A DNA stretch of 55,437 nucleotides. Origin: an uncultured Clostridia bacterium. GTDB taxonomy: Bacteria > Bacillota > Clostridia > Christensenellales > Pumilibacteraceae. The stretch is taken from the NCBI GenBank assembly GCA_947632125.1, contig CANRNV010000004.1, positions 1-55,437 of the forward strand, in the 5' to 3' direction. Position 1 is the first letter of the stretch, and each line of letters opens with the position of its first letter. Positions 44,151 to 53,600 of the stretch are shown one piece after another. The notes under the pieces were generated by a model. It was given only the letters and a program-made list of their open reading frames with translations, made no database searches and was not told the DNA's origin. Position numbers and translations under genes: made by a program.

Positions 44151-44546
44151 TTACTTTTTGTCGGTTTCGTCCGGCTCACTCGGCTTGTCCGCTTCGGTTG
44201 TCTGCTTTGTGAACAGCCGTTTGAGGAAGTCGAAGATCTTTGCGAACAGATTGCCAACCGAGGTTGCTTTAATAAGGTTGTAGCAAGTCTGATTTAGCAA
44301 GAGAATTGCTGCCGCAAGAGCCAAGAAGTAGTTGACCTCGAACTGTTTCAGTACAAGCAAATAGATGGCGGAGCCGATGAGCGAGAACGCCACCGAGATG
44401 CCTATGTACAGGTAATGGCGATACTTTTCCTCAACTTTGGAGAAGCAGTTATAATGCTTCAAGATGCCGAGAATACCGATCCCCGCAAGCGCGATGAGCG
44501 TAAGAACGAGTCCGTAGTTTTTCAAAAATATGAGCATTTCTTCCAT
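44151..44546 (-). CDS. Phage holin-like membrane protein
   Basis: The 131-residue product has three hydrophobic helices (about residues 8-28, 45-65 and 72-92), a short N-terminus and a charged C-terminal tail (TEADKPSEPDETDKK), the usual layout of phage holins, which open the membrane at lysis to release endolysin. It is the last gene of the prophage, next to ssrA. GGAGG precedes the ATG by eight bases. A specific holin family was not recognised. Confidence 0.7.
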   Translation of the reverse strand: MEEMLIFLKNYGLVLTLIALAGIGILGILKHYNCFSKVEEKYRHYLYIGISVAFSLIGSAIYLLVLKQFEVNYFLALAAAILLLNQTCYNLIKATSVGNLFAKIFDFLKRLFTKQTTEADKPSEPDETDKK

Positions 44547-44562
44547 GATATTTTACCTCCAA

Positions 44563-44886
44563 TTATTTTGTTTCGATGGGTGGTTCTTCGGGGAGAGCCA
44601 TAATGTCATCATATAGTTTTGTAATGACACCGTTTCCCCCGAGTTCGTGATAGGCTTCATACGCCCGCCTTGCGCTTTCTTTGGCGTATATCGGGCAAAA
44701 CTTCTTCTCGGTGTACTTGTCGTGGTACTCGATAAGCTGATTGCGCAGGAGTACCTGTACGCCGTCTGCAAGTGCCTTTTCGCGTTTGTATGTGCCTTTG
44801 ATTTTTGCCAACAGGAATCCGAGTATGCCCGTAAGGAAAAAGGAAACGGAACATGAGATGATCGCTGTTATAACAGTAGCAGACAT
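44563..44886 (-). CDS. Phage membrane-anchored small protein, possible second holin
   Basis: The 107-residue product has one N-terminal membrane helix (about 4-27) followed by a basic, helical domain (KGTYKREKALADGVQVLLRNQLIEYHDKYTEKK) and an acidic end. Its position just before the holin-like gene suggests a lysis accessory or antiholin. AGGAAT precedes the ATG. No family with known function was recognised. Confidence 0.65.
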   Translation of the reverse strand: MSATVITAIISCSVSFFLTGILGFLLAKIKGTYKREKALADGVQVLLRNQLIEYHDKYTEKKFCPIYAKESARRAYEAYHELGGNGVITKLYDDIMALPEEPPIETK

Positions 44887-44889
44887 TGT

Positions 44890-45171
44890 TTATTCCTCCT
44901 TTTTCGTGATTTTACATACAGGCTCGATACCTGTCAACCCGCCGTCTGCGAACGCAAACACGGTGTCCTCGTAAACGATAACGCTCTCGGTCGTCTTTTC
45001 TCCCGTTGCTTCGTCTACAATCTCTCTTTCTTCCTGCCGGGGGAGTTTCACGCATACTCCATCGGCAAGACTTTCATCGCACGGTACATAGCAACCGTTT
45101 TTATTCAACCGAATAAAGACAGGATGCTCGGAAGTACCTACGATTTCGCCGTTTACTTCTACTTGATACAT
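44890..45171 (-). CDS. Small phage protein of unknown function
   Basis: The protein of about 93 residues starts MYQVEVNGEIVGTSEHPVF and is rich in beta strands with two short acidic loops; it may bind another virion or lysis protein. The AAGGAGGTGATG upstream makes the ATG at 45171 the best-spaced start; ATG 45177 and GTG 45180 sit too close to that site. It starts just after the stop codon of the preceding gene. Confidence 0.65.
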   Translation of the reverse strand: MYQVEVNGEIVGTSEHPVFIRLNKNGCYVPCDESLADGVCVKLPRQEEREIVDEATGEKTTESVIVYEDTVFAFADGGLTGIEPVCKITKKEE

Positions 45172-45176
45172 TTTCA

Positions 45177-45572
45177 TCACCTCCTTGCGCCGACAAGCCC
45201 GGCAATATATTTGAGCGTTCCCACATCAGCGTTAAAAAACGCATGATTCCAAAGCCAATGATCTTGATGCTCTTGTCGGCGGTACATTTGACAGGTTGCA
45301 TCGTCCCATACTTTATCCCACCTTTCCTGATAGTGTTCGTCCGGCTTTGAAAGAGTTTCAACGATAGCTCGTGTGAGCTGCCCTCGTTCGACTCCGTTTC
45401 CGTCATCGTTGCGGGCGAAGTATTGATGGGCGTTCTCGCTGTACTTCGAGCAAATCAACTTATGGTCGCAGTAGATCATACCGTTGACTTCCTCACACTC
45501 CGTCAAAGCGGGGATATTGACGTTCCCGCAAATTGCTTTTGCTTTGAAGCGTTTGTGCGTTATGTATTTCAT
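45177..45572 (-). CDS. Cys/His-rich small protein coupled to the DGR reverse transcriptase
   Basis: The 131-residue product has four cysteines in its first 45 residues (the last two in YCDHKLIC) and a tryptophan/histidine-rich C-terminal part (EHQDHWLWNHAFF), which could bind a metal ion. Its ATG overlaps the RT stop (ATGA), so it is made together with the reverse transcriptase. No family with known function was recognised. It may be a DGR accessory or just the next phage gene; the coupling favours looking at the first option. Confidence 0.65.
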   Translation of the reverse strand: MKYITHKRFKAKAICGNVNIPALTECEEVNGMIYCDHKLICSKYSENAHQYFARNDDGNGVERGQLTRAIVETLSKPDEHYQERWDKVWDDATCQMYRRQEHQDHWLWNHAFFNADVGTLKYIAGLVGARR

Positions 45573-46732
45573 TGTCTTGTACTCCTTTTTCTGAAATTTT
45601 CTATCTTCTCGGGGGAGAACTTGAATATCGAATAGAAATGCCGCCGCAACTTCAATACCTTGTTATGGTCGTTGTAGTTTTCGAGATAGGCAAGCATCCC
45701 GTTGGTCGAAGTCCAAAGATCCTCGTAGGACATTTCCCCGCAGAAAACTTTTGAGCCAAATGCCGTGATTTTACGCTTGTCACGCTTCATGGCATCGCGG
45801 TTGCCGTTTACAATGACTTTTCCTGTCTCCGTCAAATAGAACTTCGCCTTGCAGTATTTGAAGCGTTTGACGAGTGGAACGATTTTCGTTTTGCTGTGAC
45901 TTATATGTAAGCCCAAGCCGTTCGACTTATTGATAAACGCTTTCAATATCTTCCGTGGATCTCTATCGGGCGGGACAAGGATATAGTAGTCGTCCATGTA
46001 ATGCCCGAAGCCTTTGAGGGAAAGTTGGCACTTCATATAGTTGTCGAGCGGAGACGGAAGCGCGATCATTTCCGCTTGACTCGGCTCTACGCCGAGAGGC
46101 ATACCGACATCACCTTTCACCGAAGCGATTATCGAGTCGCCAAACGCTTTGAGACGTGGATCGGTGATAAAGTATTCGTGACGGCGGTATAGTTCATCGT
46201 GTGGGGCAGAGGGAAAGAATTGCTTGAAGTCTATCAAGATAACATAGCCCTCGCGCCCGTACTTTCGGAAGTGGCGGTGCAAGTCGTTTTTGAGCATATT
46301 CAATGAGAACTCAAAGCCTTTGCCCTCGAGGCTCGCGCCGTTATTCCAAATCATACTCGGTTGATACAGCGGGAGCAGAACATTTTTCGTGTAGGCTTTT
46401 TGCACCTGCCTGTCCTGTATTCTCGGAGCATCTATTTGGCGAGTTTTGCCTCGCTCGTTCAATGGAAAGTGAACGTACTTGTCGAACTGAAAAACTCCGC
46501 TTATAACCTGTTTGTGCCTGATCGCCGTACCCGAGAACAGATGCGCCTCGAAGCGTTGTACGCTGTGTTTCCACCGAACGCCGTTACAACACTTCTTTCC
46601 GGCTTTGAATAGCTCGTTATAAGACAATGCGGTTTCAAGTCCACCGATAGTCTCGCATCGTTCGCGGCGTTTTGCTTCACGCTTTGCCCGTCTGCGGTCA
46701 TATCGGTTTTTATGTCGTTGTTCACTCGTCAT
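45569..46732 (-). CDS. Diversity-generating retroelement reverse transcriptase
   Basis: A reverse transcriptase of 387 residues that copies the template repeat into mutated cDNA. A basic N-terminus (RHKNRYDRRRAKREAKRRER) precedes the RT fingers with RQIDAPRIQDRQVQKAYT; motif A is VILIDFKQFFPSA with the metal Asp; motif 4 is LGVEPSQAEM, the G...SQ form that marks DGR enzymes instead of the QG...SP of retrovirus-like RTs; motif C is YMDD at 245-248. The C-terminal thumb region is present, with no maturase or endonuclease domain. It lies downstream of avd and the template repeat, in the classic order. GGGAGG lies 13 bases before the ATG. Confidence 0.97.
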   Translation of the reverse strand: MTSEQRHKNRYDRRRAKREAKRRERCETIGGLETALSYNELFKAGKKCCNGVRWKHSVQRFEAHLFSGTAIRHKQVISGVFQFDKYVHFPLNERGKTRQIDAPRIQDRQVQKAYTKNVLLPLYQPSMIWNNGASLEGKGFEFSLNMLKNDLHRHFRKYGREGYVILIDFKQFFPSAPHDELYRRHEYFITDPRLKAFGDSIIASVKGDVGMPLGVEPSQAEMIALPSPLDNYMKCQLSLKGFGHYMDDYYILVPPDRDPRKILKAFINKSNGLGLHISHSKTKIVPLVKRFKYCKAKFYLTETGKVIVNGNRDAMKRDKRKITAFGSKVFCGEMSYEDLWTSTNGMLAYLENYNDHNKVLKLRRHFYSIFKFSPEKIENFRKRSTRQ

Positions 46733-46734
46733 AG

Positions 46735-46869
46735 TTAAAGTAATTCGCCTCCCGTACAGTCGTGATATAGAGTGCAGCTAAACTGCTTTACCTTTGCACA
46801 TGAAATGAGATTCAGCACACGATCCTCCCACCATGCAAGCAGCGTTCGTGTAAAGGTATCGGGATTCAT
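46735..46869 (-). CDS. Possible small protein upstream of the RT
   Basis: A 44-codon frame, MNPDTFTRTLLAWWEDRVLN and onward, ends TAA two bases before the RT start codon. The frame stays open upstream without a stop for some 30 further codons. Its start overlaps the stop of a shorter frame (46866-46922) by ATGA, and that frame has a good AAAGGAG site. The residues look protein-like (amphipathic, WWEDRV). It could be a real small protein, a translation-coupling device for RT or chance sequence inside the DGR RNA. Confidence 0.35.
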   Translation of the reverse strand: MNPDTFTRTLLAWWEDRVLNLISCAKVKQFSCTLYHDCTGGELL

Positions 46870-46922
46870 TCGGTTAAGTACCGAATTAGCCATTTCGGGA
46901 TGTTTCCATCCGCCGGAAGCAT
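46866..46922 (-). CDS. Possible 18-residue leader peptide in the DGR RNA
   Basis: MLPADGNIPKWLIRYLTE then TGA, preceded by AAAGGAG at a good distance. The stop overlaps the next small frame (ATGA). It lies about 60 bp after the template repeat. Apart from these two frames and the template repeat, 46738-47131 holds no gene. Confidence 0.3.
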   Translation of the reverse strand: MLPADGNIPKWLIRYLTE

Positions 46923-46981
46923 TTCTCCTTTCACAAGGGTTTAGTTCGTTTCCTACTGTTTTTAACCCACGTTTATGAGAT

Positions 46982-47090
46982 CCGGAGCCACGCCATTGGA
47001 ATTATTAGCGTTGTTATTGTTGGCGTTGCCGTTGTTGTTGACATTGCAGAAATTGTTCGAGTTGTTGTAATTAGCCGAACGCTCCCACCA
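46982..47090 (-). repeat. DGR template repeat (TR)
   Basis: A 109-bp noncoding copy of the 3' end of the tail-protein gene. In the frame of the protein it is a run of AAC/AAT codons (about 16 Asn), as expected of a DGR template whose adenines are to be mutated. It is bounded by GGTGGGAGCGTTCGGC (5' side on the minus strand) and GGCGTGGCTCCGG (3' side), both unchanged in the variable repeat. It lies 41 bp after avd. Confidence 0.95.
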
Positions 47091-47131
47091 AGACGACAAG
47101 TTTTACAGAAATGCACCGTTATAATGTACGA

Positions 47132-47587
47132 TCAGCGGCTTTTGTCGCTTTTCATAACATTCGTGAGTAGTGTGTTTTCATGGTCGATTTTCTCGCCCAA
47201 CGATTGCGCCATGTGTTCCAACCTTTCGGTAGCCTCGGATGCAGGAATGTTCTTTCCGCTCGTGGTGGTAAAACACCCTTGCGGATTGAGAAGCATTATG
47301 CTGTAACAATGCCCCAACTTAACATCCAACGCCATGAGAGAAGCACGGGCTTCCAAAAGGTGAGTTTTGCGGAGCTGCTTTCGTAGCTCGTCCGAGGGAT
47401 AGATGCTGTTCGCTTTCTCCGCCCGGTCAAGCACATCGGCAGCCAACGAAATAATGTTGTCGGCAAGCAGTCGAGCGTATCTTGCCGATAGCCTTGTCAA
47501 GAATTGCAAGGTCTCGGTGTAGATCTCATCGGCTAACCTGATATACTCGGCTTTGCTCTCCGATCTGCGGTTTTTCAAAACTGACAT
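47132..47587 (-). CDS. avd: Avd-like DGR accessory variability protein
   Basis: Avd is a small basic four-helix-bundle protein that forms a pentamer, binds the DGR reverse transcriptase and template RNA, and is required for mutagenic retrohoming. The 151-residue product is almost wholly helical, with many Lys/Arg, and segments such as YIRLADEIYTETLQFLTRLS, ISLAADVLDRAEKANSI and RKTHLLEARASLMALDVKLG that match the length and helix pattern of the family. The start at 47587 follows AGGAGG by four bases. Position between target gene and template repeat is the standard place. The identification rests on fold pattern and context. Confidence 0.85.
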   Translation of the reverse strand: MSVLKNRRSESKAEYIRLADEIYTETLQFLTRLSARYARLLADNIISLAADVLDRAEKANSIYPSDELRKQLRKTHLLEARASLMALDVKLGHCYSIMLLNPQGCFTTTSGKNIPASEATERLEHMAQSLGEKIDHENTLLTNVMKSDKSR

Positions 47588-47609
47588 ATTGCCTCCTACT
47601 CGGGGTTTA

Positions 47610-47629
47610 CCGCCCACTTTCGTGGGCGG
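47610..47629 (-). other. DGR target-recognition hairpin/cruciform
   Basis: On the minus strand CCGCCCAC-GAAA-GTGGGCGG: a perfect 8-bp stem with a GAAA tetraloop, 32 bp after the variable repeat and between the target stop codon and avd. In Bordetella phage BPP-1 an inverted repeat of this size and loop just downstream of the variable repeat is needed for efficient retrohoming. The template repeat has no such hairpin. Confidence 0.9.
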
Positions 47630-47647
47630 ATTTTCCCGATTGTTCGA

Positions 47648-50600
47648 TTAGACTTTGAAAGCCGGAGCCACGCCACGGGAATAATAAGCGTTGCCATAGT
47701 TGGCGTAGCCGTCGTTGTCGACACCGCAGAAATAGTTCAAGTGGTTGCCATAAGCCGAACGCTCCCACCACCATGCGGAGCTACCAACTGTGCCATTGCT
47801 GAAACGCTTCTTGATCTTCGTGTTGCCCGCCGCATAGTAGGCATACTGCTCCTGATACTGCTGTTCCGTGCTGTTCGCATAACTTCTCGATCCGAAGATC
47901 TCGTACTCCGAGAGCAGAGGCAGGTAGTCGGTCGTGTAGGTGACGTAGGAAGCTGTATTATAGCCGCCACCGTGATTGTCCGAATACTTCGTCATCGGCT
48001 TCATAACAGCCCTCAAATCGGCAGGGAGAGCCGCCATGAGTGTTCCGTCAACGGGATCGGTTGCGGTCGTTGCGGCGGCGGTCTGCGCGTTCTTTTCGTG
48101 GACAGAGCCGAGAATGTCGTAACGCATATCGCAACCCTGCCATCCGCCGCTGTTCGTATTTGAGCTGTGATTCATATTAAACCACTTATCACCGCTCGTA
48201 GACGAACTGTTGTAGTGACTGTCTACCAAGCAGAGGCTTTCGCCATTGAGCAGTTTATCCTTGAACGTACCGAAGTGAATACCCTTGCCCTCGTAGCCCG
48301 AGTTATGGTCGAAGCCGATAATGTAGGCATAGAGTTCCTGATTGTCAAATTCGACAGTACCGACCGTGCCGGTGAGCGTAACTTTCTTGCAGTCCCCGAT
48401 GGAGAAGTAGTTTGCCGCCGTTCCCTCCTCGGAGATTTGAGCGATTTCTGCCCACGTTCTGCGCTCCAAAGCATAAGGATTGACAAATACTGCGTAGCAG
48501 TCGGTATCGCCCTGAATGTTCTCGTTTGACGGCTCCCAACGGACAAATACTTCATCGGGATCTTCGCTTGTCGGCTGCTTCGTACAAACCGCCGTAGCAC
48601 CGTAGTTGACGGACAAGGTTTCGAGCAATTTATCGCCGTTGTAGAAGCGGACGGTGTACTGACGGAGAACATTTGCGAACGCCGCATAAACGGTTTTCGG
48701 CGTGGTGATATTGTTCAGTATCGAACTGCTTGCCGAGCCGCCGTTTGTCGAACTCCAACCATTAAAGGTAAAGGTGTACTGCTGTGTTTGCTCTTTCGTA
48801 GGATCTTCGCCAACATAGACCGCATTTCCGCCGCTTGCCACCCAATCGGTGTAGAGCAGCTCGGTATTGTTGTAGAAGAATACCGCATAGGTTTTGTCGT
48901 ACTGCGCGATGAGCGTGGTATTCGCCTGAATGTTTGTCGGCAAGTTGCCCCAACCGGCGTATGCAAACTTCGTATCTTCGGTATCGTCCCGAGAGGGAGC
49001 CTCGATGTAGCCGAGTTCCACGGGATCCACCGCATCGCCGCCTTTGATAACTTCCGCCGTGTAGAGCAGGTCGTTATTGTAGTCGCGGTATTCGACTTTG
49101 AAGTACATATCGGTGTAGGTGAACTTGATGTCGGGATAGGTCGCTTTCAGTTCCTCGAACTCCGAATAGGTCACGGACGTGATATTCACCGTTCCCGTTA
49201 CCTGCGCGGTTTCGGTATTTTGACCGGCTTCGTCCAAGCCACGCATGGTAGCAAGGGCGTTGAACACTTCCATAAGGGCTTTCGTGTTCTTGAAGTTCCA
49301 ATTTACGCCGATAAGACGTACACGACTTCCCGCGCCGATCTGCTTGACGATTTCAAGGCTGTTTACTGCGGCACTCACGTTCTCCAAACGGAGTGTGGTA
49401 ATGTTGCCGTAGCTCGGCATCTCGAACTCCGTCAAAGCCGTCTGATTGAGCAACGTAAGGTTGGTGACTGTCGCGGGCAGGTGGAGTTTCTTCAAGATAC
49501 CGCCGTTCGGGATGTCGATACCCTTGATCGCCGTTCCGTCAAGATAGACTTCTTCGAGGTTGGTGCAGCCCGACACGTCCACGGTCTGCTGTTCGCCCGT
49601 ACCGAGATTCGGACAGTTGCGCACGTCCAAAGTTTTGAGCAGGACGTTATTCCCGAGCGTAAGGGAGAGCAGGTTTCCGTTGGAGTATTCGGGAGAGCTG
49701 TCACCGAGTTTGAGATCCTGCAACTTCGTAGCCATCGAGAAGTCTGCCAAGCCGACTTTGAGCGCGCTCAAATCACCGACACTTTTCAGCTGCGAAGCCG
49801 AGTAAATGTAGATTTCGGTATCGTTGACGTTCGTGAGCGGGCAAGTGATTTCGTAGGACTTTCCGCGAAGCGCACGAGCCTGTTGCAGGTAGGAGCCGAA
49901 CTTGACGGATGCGTAAATGTCCGCATACGGCTCGATTGTGATATTGCCTTTTGCATAGCCACGCAGAGTGATGAAGTCGCTCAACGCATCGCCCGCATTG
50001 TACTTGCTGTCGATATAGCGGAAACGGTTATAGAGCCACCATTTGCGCTGCTCGGACTTGCTACCTTGCAACATCGAAAGATAGATGCCCGAGCCGTTCT
50101 CAATAAGCGGCTGCAAGTATTTGTAGTAGGCATCTTCGTTCCAAATCGCCTCCGCCCATACAGCCTGATGTTCCTCGAACGCTTTCTCCACGATGTCGTA
50201 GGAGAGCTTGTTGTCGGAGCGGAGAGTTTGATACATGGAGCGGATTTCGGGATCGAACGCCTGACGGAGATTGATCCAAAATACGGATTGCTGTCCGTTG
50301 AACACGTCCGCCTCGTTCACCTTGTCAATATCTTCGAGTTCGTAGCCGAACGCCAATGCGCCCTCGTTATTGATACCGATAGCGGTGTCCATATCGTAAG
50401 GGAGCCAACAGATCTTGTCACTTCCGAACTTCGAGGGGAAAGCGTTCTTTGCACGGCTATCGACCATCAAGAACAGCTCGGTGAACAGGTAGTAGAAGAT
50501 CGCGCTGTCGAGTTCCGCATGATCTTTGAGTTCCGCCTTGAACTTTGCGAGACGGTATTCGGGAGTGTCGTTTTCGTACTTCACGCCCTCGTAAGTCTTT

Positions 50601-53600
50601 GCTTCGGGCAGACTTCCGTTTGTCGCGGCGGTCTGATCGGTCGAAGCAACCCACGCCGCAAACGCCGCCAAGTTCGCCGTGTTCTTGTTGTCCTCGGGAT
50701 AGCGGGCTTCAAAGTCGTTCTTCCAATCTTCACCCTCGAAGTCTGCCGACTTGAACAGAACGCGCTCGGATGTATTGTTGAGAACTTCCCACGATTCATC
50801 GCCATCTGTGAAGCCATAGACTTCGGGCGTTCCTTTATCGTTATTGAAGTTGTACTTACCGAGAAAAGTCGTTTGCTGTCCGTCATTATGGAAAATGACG
50901 ATAGGCAGACCGTCAATACCCTGACGGATATTCGGATTTTCTTCCTGCGGGGGCGTTTTGTACGGGCAGATGGCGTTGTACAAACGGACAAGCTCTACGT
51001 TGTTTGCGCCCTCGGAAGAAGCCACGTCCGCTTTGAACGTGAACGTACCTGTGGGGATGCTGTCCGGGCGGAGTTTGTACTTGTCCGAATGTACGCTTTT
51101 CTGCGTGATGCCGTTCGACAGTTTGATTTTGTAGTTTTTACGCGCATATCCCGCCGAGGAAGTACCCTGAACATCGGCTTGTGCATCGGTGAACTCAAAC
51201 GAATTATCTTCGTTCGTACTGTCCGTGTAGGAGCCGCTGACGGTCACTTTGTTGCCCTTGTATTCGGGCAGTCTGTTCGCTTGCAGGATAAGGTAAGGCA
51301 AGTCTTTGGGGAGATGGTCGATGACGATTGAGCCGTAAGCATCGTACACATTGTTACGGTCGAAACGAGCCATTTTCTCCACAATGTCCTGCGTGTCTGC
51401 GATCCAATTATCGAGGACTTGATAGCGCGTTAAGTCATTGTTGTAGACACGGATCGTGTACAGGTCGATGGTACACTCATTCGAGCCAACGGTGATGTCT
51501 ACGGGTGTATTCTGCGCAAAGTCATCGTTGACGGGATATTGTGTAGCCCCGCACATGATACCGTTGAGGTAGATATAGATCAGGCGGTTTTCGGCACTCT
51601 TTTCGACCACAAAGGTCAAACGGATGTGTTCATTCTCCTTGTACTGCGTGGAGATTTCCGCCTGTTCTGATTTAAGCAGGGCTTTCTGCGCGGTGAGTTG
51701 GAAGCCCTTGTTGCCCACGAAGCATTGCATGATGACGGCATCGTAGTTGAGGACGTTTCTTGTCGCAAACTCGATCTCTATCGTCTTGCCGGTCGTGCGG
51801 AAGTCGTTTTGGAAGATTTTGAGCGGGATGGTGAGCCGCGCATCGCCCGACACACGGTGAACGGTGATGCCTTTCTCGTCAAGCTGCCACCCGTCATTCG
51901 ACCAATTATAGCCCGCAAACGAGCAAGCGATGTCGTTGAAAGTCCACGAAGCGGGATTCGACTCGCTGTTGTTCCTGCCGATACTCGAAAGGAACAGGTC
52001 GAGATCCGCCGTTTCCGCCTCAACATCAATCGAGGTCTCTATGACGGTCGCCGTGATCGTCTTAACCGTTTCGCCGCAGGTTATGGTGAGCGTGACAAGC
52101 CCGGACGTTTCCGCACGGTAAGCCCAAACCTGTTCCGTTCTTCCTACGGTGAGGTGTGCCGTCTCCTGCCCGTTTACGGCGAGCGTGATGTTCGCGGTAA
52201 AGCTTGCAGGATTGTAGACGGTGTACGGGATATTGACGGTCTCGTACTGATCGATGGTGTCGCGGTCAAAGGCACACGCTATAATGGGCGTATTGTTGTC
52301 CTGCTCGGTGCAGATGAGGTCGTAATACAAGTGATTCGACTCAACGTCCTCGCCGTCTACCATCGCCGTGAAGTACACCTCGAACGTATGCGAGCCGTGC
52401 GTTTGCGCGGGAATGGTGTAGGTCTGCTGTCTGCCCGATACAAGCACGGTCTCCGTTGCTTCCTCGCTGCCGTCAATGAGGAAGTGTACGAGCTTGCTCA
52501 CGCTGCCTTTCGGGATGTAGGTAAAGGGGATAGCCCCCGAGTATGCCGTATTTGCGTTGAATGTCGAAGTGAGCGACAGAGCCACCACCGTGATGGTGAA
52601 GCTGATAGTACGGCTGTTCCCGTAGGTGTCCGTGACGTTGAGCTTGATGGAGTTCGAGCCGGGAGTAAGGTACTCCGTAACGTCCACCGAGAAATTGCCC
52701 TGCGGAATGTCCTGTGTGCGCTTTACGATGCCCGCCACCTTGACGGTCAAGATACCGTTGCCGGTCGGCATATCATCTTCGAGCGAACTCCATGTACCCG
52801 TGAGAACGCATGAAGAATTTTCGGCAATCGTTTTCGAGAGCCAACCCGTGGTACTCTGCAAGGACAGCACGGCATTGTTCGAGCTGCCGCCGCCTCCGCC
52901 GCCGCTCGTAGCGACAACCACACCGTCACCGATGATCTCTCCGTCCGAGGTAAGATACAGTTTGCCATCTTCTTCGTTGAAGAACAGGTTATCGCCTTTC
53001 AAAGCGAGTTGCGCGTTGATATTGTCAACCTGCTCCTGCATCTGATCCGCCGCCGCTTCTGCCCGCGCCGCCGCGCTTTCGGCATCGTTTTGTGCCTTTT
53101 CTGCTTTTGCCGCATCTTCCGCCGCCGTCATGTTCAAGTCGTTGATAGAGGCAATCGCCTGTTCCACGGCTTGCTTCGAGGCGTTGTAGTCCTCGACCGC
53201 CTTGTTTGCGGCATCTTTGGCGGTATTCGCGTCTTTGGCAGCCTGATTTGCGGCGGACGTAGCTTTCTCGGCATCACTCTGTGTCTGCCGAACTTCGGTA
53301 AGCAACTGAACGAGAATGTCGTAGTTCTCGTCCTCGGAAATATCTCCGTCATCGTACTCCGAAAATTCGACATTGACTTTGAACGAGGTGGTCGAAAGTT
53401 TACGTCCCTCGGTGTCCACTACGGAAATAGAACACGACATTTCCCCGTCAATGGCGAGCATCCATTGAGTCAAAGGAACGGTTACTGTTCCGTCTCCGTT
53501 CGCTGTTCCCAAAAAGGTTTTCGACTGCTCATCGCTTCGCCTTGCGCTGATTGTCACGGACGAAGAAGTATCGACTGTGACCGGCTCGCCCTCGTTCATC

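Noticed and set aside
44151-45171. An endolysin gene in the lysis region
   Set aside because: None of the small genes has a peptidoglycan hydrolase motif; it must lie elsewhere if present.
48788-51331. An 847-codon open frame antisense to the DGR target gene
   Set aside because: It has no ribosome-binding site or family match and lies wholly opposite a gene with strong domain evidence; codon bias on the coding strand explains the open antisense frame.
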